Source of the DNA: Prochlorococcus sp. AG-418-C09
GTDB lineage: Bacteria; Cyanobacteriota; Cyanobacteriia; PCC-6307; Cyanobiaceae
Length of the DNA stretch: 64,000 nt
NCBI GenBank assembly: GCA_003214355.1
Contig: QCLS01000002.1
Span: 1-64,000 of the forward strand
Direction: 5' to 3'
The notes beneath the pieces are model-generated. The model saw nothing but the letters and a program-made list of their open reading frames with translations, had not been told where the DNA came from and ran no database searches. Every line of letters begins with the position of its first letter. The first letter of the stretch is position 1. This document shows, piece after piece, positions 26,686-36,859 of the stretch. A program made the position numbers and the translations under genes.

Positions 26686-27294
26686 ATGTCAAGATACCGC
26701 GGCCCAAGGTTAAGGGTTACGCGTCGCTTGGGAGAACTACCAGGTCTCACCAGGAAGGCTTCAAAAAAGTCAAATCCTCCAGGTCAGCACGGCCAAGCCC
26801 GTCGCAAGCGATCAGAATATGCAATTCGCCTAGAAGAGAAACAAAAACTCAGATTTAATTACGGGGTCTCTGAAAGACAACTTGTACGTTATGTCAAAAA
26901 GGCTCGGGCGCAAGAAGGCTCCACAGGAACGAATCTTTTAAAACTATTAGAAAACAGACTTGATAATGTTTGTTTTAGATTAGGTTTTGGCGGCACAATT
27001 CCAGGTTCTCGCCAACTTGTAAATCATGGACATGTTACTGTCAATGGGAAGGTACTGGATATTGCAGGTTATCAATGCAAGTCGGGAGATGTTATTGGCA
27101 TTAAAGATAACAAAGCAAGTAAAAAACTTGTTGAAGCGAATATAGAGTTTCCTGGCTTGGCAAATGTACCGCCTCATTTAGATTTAGATAAGCCAAAATT
27201 ATCCGGTAAAATAAGCGGGAAGTGTGATCGCGAGTGGGTTGCTCTTGAAATAAATGAATTATTAGTTGTTGAATACTACTCAAGGAAAGTTTAA
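26686..27294 (+). CDS. rpsD: 30S ribosomal protein S4
   Basis: Primary 16S rRNA-binding protein of the small subunit, 202 aa. It starts [20 protein letters not shown] and carries the S4 RNA-binding domain ([21 protein letters not shown], then [17 protein letters not shown]). Codon use is richer in C/G than its neighbours, as usual for highly expressed genes. In this genome it is a single gene, not within an rpsM-rpsK-rpoA cluster. Confidence 0.98.
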   Translation: MSRYRGPRLRVTRRLGELPGLTRKASKKSNPPGQHGQARRKRSEYAIRLEEKQKLRFNYGVSERQLVRYVKKARAQEGSTGTNLLKLLENRLDNVCFRLGFGGTIPGSRQLVNHGHVTVNGKVLDIAGYQCKSGDVIGIKDNKASKKLVEANIEFPGLANVPPHLDLDKPKLSGKISGKCDREWVALEINELLVVEYYSRKV

Positions 27295-27319
27295 TGAGCT
27301 TTTCTCTGAGGCATATAAA

Positions 27320-27344
27320 TAGCCCTCACTTAAGTTGGGGGTTA
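27320..27344 (+). terminator. Weak hairpin after rpsD
   Basis: TAGCCCTC and GGGGGTTA can pair (with G-T wobbles) around a self-complementary ACTTAAGT core, 25 bases after the rpsD stop. No T-run follows, so efficient intrinsic termination is doubtful. It could instead be part of the leader of the next gene. Confidence 0.3.
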
Positions 27345-27369
27345 TTAACAATTTGTGTCTTAAGAAAGG

Positions 27370-28533
27370 ATGAAAGATAAACAAAAACAACAAAAACTCC
27401 CTGGTCCAAAAACCATTTCTATTCACCATGGAAAGTCTTTTTCTGAAGAGACTGGGTGTGTTATGCCCCCCATATTTGCAACTTCAACATTTGTACATGG
27501 GAATAAAGGTGAATTTGACTATACGAGATCAGGTAATCCAAATTTTCAGATTTTAGAAAGGATACTAAAAAGAATTGAAGATGCTAAATTTTGCACAGCT
27601 TTTAATTCTGGAATAAGCGCAGTAACAGCAATTGCCTCAAGTTTAAAAAGTGGAGATAAAATTTTATGCGAGTCAAACTTATATGGATGTACAGTTCGAT
27701 TATTTGAAGAAGTTTTTAAGAAATTTGGTATTAATATTTTCTACATAGATTTCACTAGTAAGGGATATAAAGAAGCAATTTTAAAAATAAATCCAAATTT
27801 AATATGGATAGAAAGTCCAACTAATCCACTTTTAAAAATATTAAATATCAGTGAAATATGCAAAATTGCTAATGATAATAAAATTGATGTAGTCGTTGAT
27901 AATACCTTCAGCACCGCTCTAATTCAAAAGCCACTTGAACTTGGAGCAACTATTTCTATGATGAGTACAACAAAATTTATTAACGGTCATAGTGATGCCT
28001 TAGGAGGAGCAGTACTTACAAATAATAAAGAATGGAATCAAAAAATGATTTTCGCCCAAAAGTCCTTAGGATTAAATCCATCTCCTTTCGATTCTTGGTT
28101 AATCACCAGAGGATTAAAGACTCTTCCATTAAGAATAAAAGAACAAACTCAAAATGCAGAGAATATTGTCGAAGAGCTAAGTTCGAATTCATTAATTCTA
28201 AAATTGATTTATCCATATAACACTTCTCACCCTCAATATGATTTAGCTAAAGCTCAAATGAAAATGGGCGGATCAATTATAACTATGCAATTAGACTTAA
28301 ATAAAGAGAAGACTTTCAGATTCTGCAAGAATCTTAAATATTTTTCTCTAGCAGAGAGTCTTGGAGGTATAGAGAGTTTAATTTGTCATCCAGCTACTAT
28401 GACTCACGCATCTATTGATAAAACTACAAAAACAAAATTAGGGATCGATGATTCACTAGTGAGATTATCCATTGGATGTGAAGATTACGATGATCTCATA
28501 ACCGATATTTTAATAGCCCTCAAAGATATTTAA
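27370..28533 (+). CDS. metB: Transsulfuration PLP enzyme (cystathionine gamma-synthase/lyase family)
   Basis: 387-aa Cys/Met-metabolism PLP enzyme. The family motifs are present: YTRSGNP (51-57), the PLP-pairing Asp177 in VVVDNTFSTAL, and Schiff-base Lys202 in STTKFINGHSDALGG. The C-terminus has SLGGIESLICHPATMTH and LVRLSIGCED. Motifs do not separate gamma-synthase from gamma-lyase. Synthesis of cystathionine for methionine is the usual assignment in this lineage. A second homologue follows 1 base after its stop and cysK comes next, forming a sulfur amino-acid operon. Confidence 0.85.
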   Translation: MKDKQKQQKLPGPKTISIHHGKSFSEETGCVMPPIFATSTFVHGNKGEFDYTRSGNPNFQILERILKRIEDAKFCTAFNSGISAVTAIASSLKSGDKILCESNLYGCTVRLFEEVFKKFGINIFYIDFTSKGYKEAILKINPNLIWIESPTNPLLKILNISEICKIANDNKIDVVVDNTFSTALIQKPLELGATISMMSTTKFINGHSDALGGAVLTNNKEWNQKMIFAQKSLGLNPSPFDSWLITRGLKTLPLRIKEQTQNAENIVEELSSNSLILKLIYPYNTSHPQYDLAKAQMKMGGSIITMQLDLNKEKTFRFCKNLKYFSLAESLGGIESLICHPATMTHASIDKTTKTKLGIDDSLVRLSIGCEDYDDLITDILIALKDI

Positions 28534-28534
28534 A

Positions 28535-30010
28535 GTGAGGAATATAATCAAGAAGCCTATTTGGAAGGAATCAGAATTAGGGCTGCCTTTACCAGATAGC
28601 AAACATGCTGTATCGGTTGCTTTACCAACTTGGAAAGATGTTATCGATTATGAGGAAAAAGAGCCTCATTGTATAAACACATTGCAATCAATATACCCTC
28701 GCTTTGGATTAAACCCCTTATTAAAAACCATTGCAAAAGAAATAATCTCTGAGAATAATTCTACAGATTGTAGCGCTTGGCCTTACTCAAATGAATATTT
28801 AGCATTGAAAGCTAAAAATTTTTGTGATACAAAGACTAACTTGAAAAATTCTTTCTTGGCCAAAAGAAATAATATGTACTTCTTAATAACAAATAATGAG
28901 GCCTATGATTATGCTCGAATCTTTTGGCAGCATACCGGCCTAGGAGCTTCTTCAAGAGAAGCCGCAATTAGTTTAGGAATTGAAAATGCACCACCCAAAA
29001 CATTAGTAAAAGAATCATATTCTAAAATAGTTAATAGAATTTCAAGATTTACAGAGACAAGTCCTCAATTTATAAATTTAACTTCTTCAGGTATGTCTGC
29101 TTTTTATACGGCTTTAGAAATAATATACAAAGTATTTCCTAAAAAACCTACTTTACAAATTGGGTTTCCTTATGTTGATGTACTGAAATTACCTAAAAAC
29201 ATTTTTCATGGTGCAAATTTGATAACTGAAGAGAATTGCGATGATATTGAAACTAAAATAATGAAAATTGATCCTGCTGCTCTGATAATAGAGCTACCAA
29301 GTAATCCTATGCTGAAGTGTGCAAATATAAATAAAATTAAAAAGGTCGCCAAGAAATTGAATATCCCAATTATTACTGATGACACTATTGGATCAAATCT
29401 CAATATAAATTCACTTTTAAATTCTGATATGGTCTTTACTTCTCTTACCAAAATATTTTCGGGGAGTGGTGATATTCTCGCAGGATCTTTTATTTTGAAT
29501 CCTAAGAGCCAATGGATTGATAAATTCAAGAATGCTTTAAAAGAAATAAATATTCCAAAATTATCTGATGGGGACATAATTGCATTAGAAAAATCGAGCA
29601 GAGATGTAGATTTAAGAGTCTTCAATCAAAACATTGCTTGCTTAGAACTTAAAAGGAGATTAGAAAATCATGAACATATCAAACAAGTATTTCATCCTGA
29701 AAATTGTCCTAATTTTAACTCGATACTAAAAGAGGATGGAGGTTATGGTTGTTTATTATCATTCGAATTAGCTGGAGGTCTAAAAAAAGCCATAAAATTC
29801 TATGATTCCATAAAAATCTCAAAAGGACCAAGCCTTGGTACACAATTCACCCTTGTTTGTCCTTATGTTCAACTAGCTCACTATAATGAATTGAATTGGG
29901 CTGAGAGCTTTGGAATTCCTTCGCACCTAATCAGAGTATCAGTTGGTTTAGAAGATAAAGAAATCTTGTGGAATATCTTTGATAAAGCCCTTAAGATGGT
30001 AAACCTTTAG
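28535..30010 (+). CDS. Divergent transsulfuration-family PLP enzyme
   Basis: 491 aa, longer than the usual 380-400 because of a roughly 100-residue N-terminal region (start GTG, PIWKESELGLPLPDSKHAVS). It retains the PLP lysine in SLTKIFSGSGD (Lys306), the pairing Asp region ITDDTIGSN and a C-terminal IRVSVGLED. The typical YTRxGNP motif is absent; near residue 133 the sequence is HTGLGASSREAA instead. It is probably a paralogue with an altered substrate, co-transcribed with metB. It is often annotated as cystathionine gamma-synthase, but that is uncertain. Confidence 0.75.
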   Translation: MRNIIKKPIWKESELGLPLPDSKHAVSVALPTWKDVIDYEEKEPHCINTLQSIYPRFGLNPLLKTIAKEIISENNSTDCSAWPYSNEYLALKAKNFCDTKTNLKNSFLAKRNNMYFLITNNEAYDYARIFWQHTGLGASSREAAISLGIENAPPKTLVKESYSKIVNRISRFTETSPQFINLTSSGMSAFYTALEIIYKVFPKKPTLQIGFPYVDVLKLPKNIFHGANLITEENCDDIETKIMKIDPAALIIELPSNPMLKCANINKIKKVAKKLNIPIITDDTIGSNLNINSLLNSDMVFTSLTKIFSGSGDILAGSFILNPKSQWIDKFKNALKEINIPKLSDGDIIALEKSSRDVDLRVFNQNIACLELKRRLENHEHIKQVFHPENCPNFNSILKEDGGYGCLLSFELAGGLKKAIKFYDSIKISKGPSLGTQFTLVCPYVQLAHYNELNWAESFGIPSHLIRVSVGLEDKEILWNIFDKALKMVNL

Positions 30011-30086
30011 TTAAATATTTTAAGAAATAAGTTTACTTTTTTTTGGAATAATAGTTAATATTAAAATATATTCTTTTACTTAAATA

Positions 30087-31073
30087 ATGGCAAAAATTTA
30101 TGAAGACAACAGTTTCGCTATTGGTAATACACCACTAGTGAAATTGAAATCAGTTACTAAGAATGCCAAAGCAACTGTATTAGCAAAAATAGAAGGTAGA
30201 AATCCCGCATACAGTGTGAAGTGCCGCATAGGTGCAAACATGATTTGGGATGCAGAAAAAAGTGGGAAGTTAACAAAAGATAAAATCATTGTGGAACCAA
30301 CTTCTGGCAATACTGGAATAGCTCTTGCATTTACGGCATCAGCCAGGGGATATAAATTAATTCTCACAATGCCGGAATCCATGTCTATTGAAAGAAGACG
30401 AGTAATGGCTGTTCTAGGAGCAGAAATTATTCTTACGGAGGCCTCCAAAGGTATGCCTGGCGCAATTGCTAAAGCGAAAGAGATTGCTGACAGTGACACA
30501 AATAAATATTTCATGCCTGGGCAATTTGATAATCCCGCAAATCCTGAAATCCACTTTAAAACAACTGGGCCAGAGATCTGGGAAGACTGTGATGGAGCAA
30601 TTGATGTTTTAGTTGCAGGAGTAGGTACTGGTGGAACAATTACGGGAGTCTCAAGATTTATCAAAAATGAAAAAGGGAAGAATATTACTTCTGTAGCTGT
30701 AGAACCTTCTAATAGTCCTGTAATCACTCAAACTATCAATGGAGAAGCAGTGAAATCTGGACCTCATAAGATACAAGGAATTGGAGCAGGATTTATCCCC
30801 AAAAACCTTGACTTATCAATTGTGGATAAGGTTGAACAAGTCACAAATGAAGAATCAATAGAAATGGCTTTAAGGCTTGCTAAAGAAGAGGGCTTGTTAG
30901 TAGGTATATCATGCGGTGCTGCTGCTGCTGCTGCTATACGTTTAGCAGAAAAAGATGAGTATAAAGGGAAAACTATTGTTGTGGTATTACCAGATCTAGC
31001 TGAAAGATACTTATCATCGGTAATGTTTACAGAAGTTCCTACAGGAATTATTCAAGAACCAGTTAAAGCCTGA
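30087..31073 (+). CDS. cysK: Cysteine synthase A (O-acetylserine sulfhydrylase)
   Basis: Forms cysteine from O-acetylserine and sulfide. The 328-aa fold-II PLP enzyme has the Schiff-base Lys in [15 protein letters not shown] (about residue 45), the substrate-binding TSGNTGIAL and the phosphate-binding [17 protein letters not shown] (rather than SVKDRIG) is also found in enterobacterial CysK. It is the third gene of the metB-like cluster (76-bp gap) and convergent with queA. Confidence 0.95.
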   Translation: MAKIYEDNSFAIGNTPLVKLKSVTKNAKATVLAKIEGRNPAYSVKCRIGANMIWDAEKSGKLTKDKIIVEPTSGNTGIALAFTASARGYKLILTMPESMSIERRRVMAVLGAEIILTEASKGMPGAIAKAKEIADSDTNKYFMPGQFDNPANPEIHFKTTGPEIWEDCDGAIDVLVAGVGTGGTITGVSRFIKNEKGKNITSVAVEPSNSPVITQTINGEAVKSGPHKIQGIGAGFIPKNLDLSIVDKVEQVTNEESIEMALRLAKEEGLLVGISCGAAAAAAIRLAEKDEYKGKTIVVVLPDLAERYLSSVMFTEVPTGIIQEPVKA

Positions 31074-32198
31074 TCAATAATACTCTGAAAAAGCCTCAGG
31101 GGTAATAAACATAGCATCGCCATAAGAGAAAAACCTAAACTTTTCTCTTATGGCTTTTTCATATAAAGTTAGTAATCTTTTTCTCCCAATAATGGCACTA
31201 ACTAATAACAAAAGAGAACTTTTTGGTAAGTGGAAATTAGTAAGTAAAGCGTCTACAACTTTAAACTTATAACCTGGTTTAATAACCAAATCTACATTCC
31301 TCTCTATGGGAATAATATCCTTCCTTATTGGACAGAAACAGCTTTCTAAAGCTCTTACACTTGTTGTCCCAATTGCTATAACTTTATTACCTTTTTTCTT
31401 GACTTTCTTTATTTCCTTAATCACTTTATGGGATACATTAACAAACTCTTTATGTAATTCCAGATCTTTAAGATTTTCCTGATCTATTGGTTTAAAAGTT
31501 CCATAACCGACATGAAGTGTTATTGGCAATATTTTTACACCTTTCCTCTTTAATGATGAAATAACTTCATCACTCAGATGCAATCCTGCTGTAGGCGCAG
31601 CAACCGCTCCTGGGTTCTTTGCATATTTAGTTTGATAAACACTTTCATGAAAAGTATTCTCCTCATTGCTTTTTATATATGGAGGCAATGGAATTTCTCC
31701 GTAATCATCAAGTAACTTGTTCATTAATACAACAGTTGTAATACTTGAAGGAAATTTTATAAATCTTCCACCTGTTTCTTTATCAATACCAACAACTTTT
31801 AGTTCCAACAAATCACCTTTAATCGAGTTTATATATATTGACTTATTAAGCTTCAATTTCTTCGCTGGTTTAGCTAGGCATAACCAAATTGAATTCTCTT
31901 TTCTTTCTAAGACCAATAATTCCAACTGACTTCCGTTATCTAATTCGATTCTTAATCTAGCCTTCATTACTTTGGTGTCATTTACAATAACTAAATCACC
32001 ACTATTAATCTCATCAACAATATCTAAAGTTAATTTGTTTGTAGAACAATCTTGTGAAGACAAAGAATTTCTAACTATCATCATTCTTGACTTATGACGA
32101 ACTTCTTTAGGCCTAGTTGCTATAAGGGAAGTATCAAGTTGATAGTCATATGAATTCAAATAAAAATCCAATTCATCTGTATGTTTTCTAGAATTCAA
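31074..32198 (-). CDS. queA: S-adenosylmethionine:tRNA ribosyltransferase-isomerase
   Basis: Transfers the ribosyl part of SAM to preQ1 in tRNA, making epoxyqueuosine. The 374-aa protein has the segments LDFYLNSYDYQLDTSLIATRP at the start, LVIVNDTKVMKARL, NPGAVAAPTAGLHLSDEVI (the central signature), HVGYGTFKPI and the C-terminal NFHLPKSSLLLLVSAIIGR. Length is normal. The N-terminus may begin a few codons later. It is 8 bases downstream of pdhC and probably co-transcribed. Confidence 0.96.
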   Translation of the reverse strand: MNSRKHTDELDFYLNSYDYQLDTSLIATRPKEVRHKSRMMIVRNSLSSQDCSTNKLTLDIVDEINSGDLVIVNDTKVMKARLRIELDNGSQLELLVLERKENSIWLCLAKPAKKLKLNKSIYINSIKGDLLELKVVGIDKETGGRFIKFPSSITTVVLMNKLLDDYGEIPLPPYIKSNEENTFHESVYQTKYAKNPGAVAAPTAGLHLSDEVISSLKRKGVKILPITLHVGYGTFKPIDQENLKDLELHKEFVNVSHKVIKEIKKVKKKGNKVIAIGTTSVRALESCFCPIRKDIIPIERNVDLVIKPGYKFKVVDALLTNFHLPKSSLLLLVSAIIGRKRLLTLYEKAIREKFRFFSYGDAMFITPEAFSEYY

Positions 32199-32206
32199 TA
32201 AATTAT

Positions 32207-33574
32207 TTAAGAGATCAGAGATTCCGGGGCATTTTCTATTAAATTTGCTAATTCCTTGAGGAAAGATGCTCCATCAGCTCCGTAAATAACTCTATGATCC
32301 GCAGTTAAATTAACTTGCATAACTTTTTTTACCGAAATTGATCCATTTTTATTAGCTACTACAGTTGGTTGAGATGCTGCTATTGCAAGAATTGCACCAG
32401 TTCCTGGAGGTAGTATTGCATCAAAACGGTCTACACCAAACATACCTAGGTTTGATAAGGTAAAGGTTCCTGTCGAATATTCTTCAGGATCTAATTGTTT
32501 TAATCTAGATCTTTTAACCAAATCCTTCCACTCTCTAGACAATTCAAACAAATCTGTTTTGCAGGGATCTCTTAATACTGGAGTTATCAAGCCTCCGTCC
32601 TCCATGGCAACTGCAACTGCAACATTTATCTTCTCTGGATAAGAAATACCATCTGGAGTAAAGAAAGAATTAACTTGGGGATGATTCTTTAAAGTTTTTG
32701 CAACTGCTTTAACTAACAATGCAGTCATAGTTACTCCATTCTGTTTCACTGTTTTATAAAAAGAATCCAATTTATCTGTTTCAATAGAATAACCAACTCT
32801 AAAACATGGAATATTCAAACTTGACTCCATATTTTTATTTACCGCTTTTTGCAAAGTATTAAACTGCACTGTTTCTCCAGGGCTCCCAAAGCTATTACCC
32901 GTTGGAGATGAATTATTTTCAGGAATTATTTGATTATTTGACAACCCTACTGCCTTGTCGCCTTCTCCGATCCAAGGGATAGAGGTAGGTTGCCCCTTAA
33001 CAAGTAAAACATCCTCAGCTTGTATTCTGCCATTTGGACCGGAACCGTTTAATTTAGATAAATCAACGCCCATCTGAGAGGCAATCTTTCTTGCTCTTGG
33101 CGAAGCTACAACTCTTGAAGACTGATTAGTTAATGGGGCGATTGTTTCAGATTTCCTATGAACTTGGACTTCTTTTTTAGCTTTTGAAGTCTCTACAGGC
33201 TTATTAGTTTTCTCTGAATTCTCACTAACTTTTATTTTACTTATTTCATTTTTTTGTGACTTCTCATCCTGAGATTCCCTTTCATCTGGATTAAGGACGA
33301 TCTTATTTTGTTCTTGTATTTCAGCCATTTCTTCTTGGTTCTCTACTATCAATCCAATTGTTTCACCTACTGGAGCGGTACTTCCGGCTGGCATTAATAC
33401 TGCAGCAAGATAGCCATCTTGGAATGATTCAACATCCATGTCAGCTTTATCTGATTCGACGACTAAAACTGATTCACCCCTTTCAACTTTATCTCCTGGA
33501 TTTTTTAACCATTCAACGATCTTTCCCTCAGTCATAGTAGAACTTAAGGCAGGCATAAATATTTCGTGAGACAT
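32207..33574 (-). CDS. pdhC: Pyruvate dehydrogenase E2 (dihydrolipoamide acetyltransferase)
   Basis: 455-aa E2 with a single N-terminal lipoyl domain (lipoyl Lys43 in VESDKADMDVESF) and an Ala/Pro-poor, Glu/Lys-rich linker. The E1/E3-binding domain reads VASPRARKIASQMGVDLSKL and the catalytic CAT domain ends with NLTADHRVIYGADGA (HxxxxGADG active site). It accepts acetyl from E1 and makes acetyl-CoA. LipB, which lipoylates it, is encoded 2.6 kb upstream on the same strand. Confidence 0.96.
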   Translation of the reverse strand: MSHEIFMPALSSTMTEGKIVEWLKNPGDKVERGESVLVVESDKADMDVESFQDGYLAAVLMPAGSTAPVGETIGLIVENQEEMAEIQEQNKIVLNPDERESQDEKSQKNEISKIKVSENSEKTNKPVETSKAKKEVQVHRKSETIAPLTNQSSRVVASPRARKIASQMGVDLSKLNGSGPNGRIQAEDVLLVKGQPTSIPWIGEGDKAVGLSNNQIIPENNSSPTGNSFGSPGETVQFNTLQKAVNKNMESSLNIPCFRVGYSIETDKLDSFYKTVKQNGVTMTALLVKAVAKTLKNHPQVNSFFTPDGISYPEKINVAVAVAMEDGGLITPVLRDPCKTDLFELSREWKDLVKRSRLKQLDPEEYSTGTFTLSNLGMFGVDRFDAILPPGTGAILAIAASQPTVVANKNGSISVKKVMQVNLTADHRVIYGADGASFLKELANLIENAPESLIS

Positions 33575-33698
33575 CAGTGATAAAAGGGAAATAGACTAAG
33601 TTTGTAAGCTTAATAGGAACTTAGTTTTTAACATATTCTATTTTACAAAAAAAAAGGGTAAAACAAAATATGTATTACATAAGGGAAATTAAGTTTTC

Positions 33699-34142
33699 TT
33701 AAAGATTATCAATAGTTTGTATTATTCCATCTTTAACTGTAATTGATACTTGCATTTTCTTTATCAAATTATCTCCAACAGATACATCACAAATACTATC
33801 TACTTGTCCTTGATCTACTATCTGATCCATCTTTAAATCTCTTACTTGTATTTCTTGTTGTAAGAGATTTCTTTTTTGTTCCTCTAATTCATTTCTTTTA
33901 CCTGCAACTTGCTGTTGAATCTTAGCAACCTGTTCCTGAACCCTTGGATCTAAAGGGTTTGCAGATTGAGCTCTAATATTACTAACTACTTGCTGTCCTT
34001 CCTGCTCAAGTTTTGCTAATTGTTTATCCGTTGCAGATATTGCCTTACTTAATTCAGCTTCAGCATCTTGTTTCCACAATGGAGTCACTATAGCTTTTAT
34101 TGCAATATTTCTCTTAATAGAAACAGTTTCTTTTTTTGTCAT
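33699..34142 (-). CDS. YlqD family protein
   Basis: 147-aa protein with a central coiled coil (about residues 28-100, rich in Gln, Glu and Lys: ISATDKQLAKLEQEGQQV) between two small beta-rich ends, consistent with YlqD (PF11068). The function is unknown. The start MTKKETVSIKRNIAIKAIVTP fits the family. It lies downstream of the acyl-activating enzyme (33-bp gap); a 124-bp gap separates it from pdhC. Confidence 0.82.
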   Translation of the reverse strand: MTKKETVSIKRNIAIKAIVTPLWKQDAEAELSKAISATDKQLAKLEQEGQQVVSNIRAQSANPLDPRVQEQVAKIQQQVAGKRNELEEQKRNLLQQEIQVRDLKMDQIVDQGQVDSICDVSVGDNLIKKMQVSITVKDGIIQTIDNL

Positions 34143-34175
34143 AGAAAATTTAAACTTTTTATAATAATAGAGCCA

Positions 34176-36125
34176 TCAAAACAAATTTTCTTTTTTAATT
34201 TGTTTTTTATATATTTCATTTATCTCTTTTTTATAAAGTTCTTCAATATCTCTTCGTTTCTGCTTGAGAGTTTGAGTAAGTAATCCATTTTGAATCGTAA
34301 AGTTATCTACAAAATAACAATCAATAATTTGTTCTTCTTTTCTGGAACCTATTCTATTTTTAAGTAATAAATTCACATTAGACTTTAAGAAATTTTTGAT
34401 TTCTTTATTTTGATTCATTGAAACAAGATCTTTTACTGAATATTTAGTTTTAATGATTTCAAAATTAGGTACTATTAAAGCTGCTAAATTCTTTTTATCT
34501 TGTCCAATTAACTGAACTTGATTAATGAAAGCTGAACTCAATATTTCTGCTTCTAATGGATTTGGCTCAATATTTTCTCCACTTGATAAAACGATAGTAT
34601 CTTTTGCTCTACCTGTTATAACTAAAGATCCATTAGGAATTAGAAACCCAAGATCGCCTGTATTAAACCAACCTTCTTTAGAAAGAACATCATTAGTTGC
34701 TGATTCGTCATAAAGATAACCTGACATGACTTGTGGTCCTCGAACTAAGATTTTTCCAATTTCGTGAAATTTAATTATTCTTTCTTTTTCATCATCTACT
34801 ATCTTTACCTCAGTAAAAGGCAAAGGTTGTCCAGATGTACCTCTAACATTTGACCAAGTTCTTCTACAAGTTAAGACAGGGCTTGTTTCAGTTAATCCAT
34901 AACCAACTAAAACATTAACCCCCAAAGATTCAAAGAATAAATCTACATGCTCTGGCAATGCACCTCCCCCATTAATTGGAAATTTAAGTCTCTCGCCACA
35001 TAATTGACTTAAAATCTTTGGCCATAAAATCAAAGAAGAAACTTTATGTAATGGGAATCTGGAAATAATAGAACAGAATGAAAATATCTTATTGGCAAAG
35101 GAGATTTTATTAATTTGCAAATCTCTAATAGTACGTAAGTCTCTTTTATAGGCAGCACTATTTCTTAACAGAAAACTTATTATTTTTCGTTTCTTATTTG
35201 GCATTTTTTGTAATGCAAGATGAAATCCATCATGTATTGCTTCCCATAACCTTGGAACAGTGGCCATAACAACCGGTTTTATTATCTTGATATCATCTTT
35301 CAAAAATTTTGTAGAAGTGTAATATTGAGAGCAACCACAAGAAAAGAAAAAATATTCTGCGCTTCTTTCATAAGAATGCCAAATTGGTAAAACGCTCAAA
35401 ACAGATGTTCCTGGCTTAGGATCAGCAATAAAAGCTAAATTAATTATTTGATGAAATAAATTCGAATGAGTTAATGGGACACCTTTTGGTTTTCCTGTAG
35501 TTCCTGATGTATAAAGAATAGTTGCTAAGTCATTAATATTTCTATCATTAACCTGAGTTTCATACTCAACCTCCTGAATATTTCTGGATAATTTTAAGAA
35601 TTGATTCCACCCAATTAAATTGTCATCAGTTTCATCCTCCAAACTAATAATAAATTTAAGATTATTCTTAAGTTCATTTCTTTGAGCCAATTTAAGCCAT
35701 ATTTCTTTTGACTGAACTAATAAACCTACAGACTTAGAATGATCAATTATATATTTTAATTCTACAGATGGAGAATTACATCCTCTAACGGCATCTACTG
35801 CTCCAATCCTCATTAATGCTTGATCAACTATTAGCCATCTAGGAGAATTTTCCGAGATCAATGTAACTACATCACCTTTCTTTAGTCCCAGAGCAAAAAA
35901 TGCTCTTGATGCTTTTTCAATGTTATTTGCTAATTCTAAGTAAGATAATTTAACCTTAGATCTTCCTCTAAGATCGTTAACTGCCAACAACTGAGGATGT
36001 TCTTTTTTGAGATAATCCCATATTTGATCTATATGCGAAAGGTTTTCAATAAATTTTCTTCTATTAAGAAATTTATTCTTAGATGAATAATTTCTTTTAG
36101 AACTCCAGTAAGCAAGATTTTTCAT
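34176..36125 (-). CDS. Long-chain acyl-CoA/acyl-ACP synthetase (AMP-forming)
   Basis: 649-aa adenylate-forming enzyme activating free fatty acids. It has the AMP motif LYTSGTTGKPKGVPLTH, the GYGLTETSPVL region and WFNTGDLGFL. Cyanobacterial homologues (Aas) act mainly as acyl-ACP synthetases recycling membrane fatty acids, so that role is likely. An acyltransferase domain is absent. It lies between lipB and ylqD on the minus strand. Confidence 0.92.
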   Translation of the reverse strand: MKNLAYWSSKRNYSSKNKFLNRRKFIENLSHIDQIWDYLKKEHPQLLAVNDLRGRSKVKLSYLELANNIEKASRAFFALGLKKGDVVTLISENSPRWLIVDQALMRIGAVDAVRGCNSPSVELKYIIDHSKSVGLLVQSKEIWLKLAQRNELKNNLKFIISLEDETDDNLIGWNQFLKLSRNIQEVEYETQVNDRNINDLATILYTSGTTGKPKGVPLTHSNLFHQIINLAFIADPKPGTSVLSVLPIWHSYERSAEYFFFSCGCSQYYTSTKFLKDDIKIIKPVVMATVPRLWEAIHDGFHLALQKMPNKKRKIISFLLRNSAAYKRDLRTIRDLQINKISFANKIFSFCSIISRFPLHKVSSLILWPKILSQLCGERLKFPINGGGALPEHVDLFFESLGVNVLVGYGLTETSPVLTCRRTWSNVRGTSGQPLPFTEVKIVDDEKERIIKFHEIGKILVRGPQVMSGYLYDESATNDVLSKEGWFNTGDLGFLIPNGSLVITGRAKDTIVLSSGENIEPNPLEAEILSSAFINQVQLIGQDKKNLAALIVPNFEIIKTKYSVKDLVSMNQNKEIKNFLKSNVNLLLKNRIGSRKEEQIIDCYFVDNFTIQNGLLTQTLKQKRRDIEELYKKEINEIYKKQIKKENLF

Positions 36126-36168
36126 ACTTAAATTTTGAAATCAGAATCTAAAAAATTTTTAATTAATT

Positions 36169-36810
36169 TCATTTTGAAACAAATTTTAAATTAAATTCTT
36201 TCTGAATAATTTTTTTTACAATCTTCTTTACTTCATTAATATTTATATTCTTATTGAAATCAGATATTCTTGTCATTTGGCATTCTTTAATACCGCAAGG
36301 AATAATTTGATTAAAATTCTCTAGATCACAATCAACATTAATTGCGAACCCATGTAAAGTAATCCATCTTTTGCAGCCAATTCCAATTGATGCAATTTTT
36401 TTATCTCCACACCAAACTCCAGTTAATCCAGGTATAGTTTTGCCCTTAATATCAAAATGAGAAAGAATACTAATAATTACTTTTTCAAGTTTTCTTAGAT
36501 ACCAATCTAAATCCTTTTTATAACTGTTTAAATCTAATATTAAATAGATTACTAATTGACCAGGCATATGGCATGTCACCTCGCCTCCACGATTTATAGT
36601 AAAAACATTGTTTTTAGAAAGATTTAATAAATTTTTCCTATTGCCTCCTTTGCCAATTGTGTAACAGAGATTATGTTCCCCTATCCAAGTAAATTGAAGA
36701 TCTGACTTATGATCTATTAAATTCCTTTGATATTCTTCCTGCAATCTAAAAATATCTTCAAAATGTGAAATTTTATGAGGTTCATTAATTATTGATGTTC
36801 TCTTATCCAT
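36169..36810 (-). CDS. lipB: Octanoyl-[acyl carrier protein]-protein N-octanoyltransferase
   Basis: Moves octanoate from ACP to lipoyl domains, the first step of lipoate cofactor assembly. The 213-aa protein has [19 protein letters not shown] (72-90, the HxPGQ motif), the catalytic Lys138 in GDKKIASIG and the catalytic Cys172 in [10 protein letters not shown], matching the E. coli Cys/Lys dyad. Its product E2 substrate is encoded nearby (pdhC). It is divergent from lrtA. Confidence 0.95.
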   Translation of the reverse strand: MDKRTSIINEPHKISHFEDIFRLQEEYQRNLIDHKSDLQFTWIGEHNLCYTIGKGGNRKNLLNLSKNNVFTINRGGEVTCHMPGQLVIYLILDLNSYKKDLDWYLRKLEKVIISILSHFDIKGKTIPGLTGVWCGDKKIASIGIGCKRWITLHGFAINVDCDLENFNQIIPCGIKECQMTRISDFNKNININEVKKIVKKIIQKEFNLKFVSK

Positions 36811-36859
36811 ATTTATGTAAATTTAAAAAAGAGCGTAAGCAATGTATTGGAGGTTAATT

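Noticed and set aside
29206-29625. 139-codon open frame antisense to the second transsulfuration gene
   Set aside because: Shadow of a supported gene; no domain or start signal.
30098-30727. 209-codon open frame antisense to cysK
   Set aside because: It is the complement of a well-recognised gene with intact catalytic motifs; the antisense translation shows no domain and an Ile/Ser/Pro composition typical of shadow frames.
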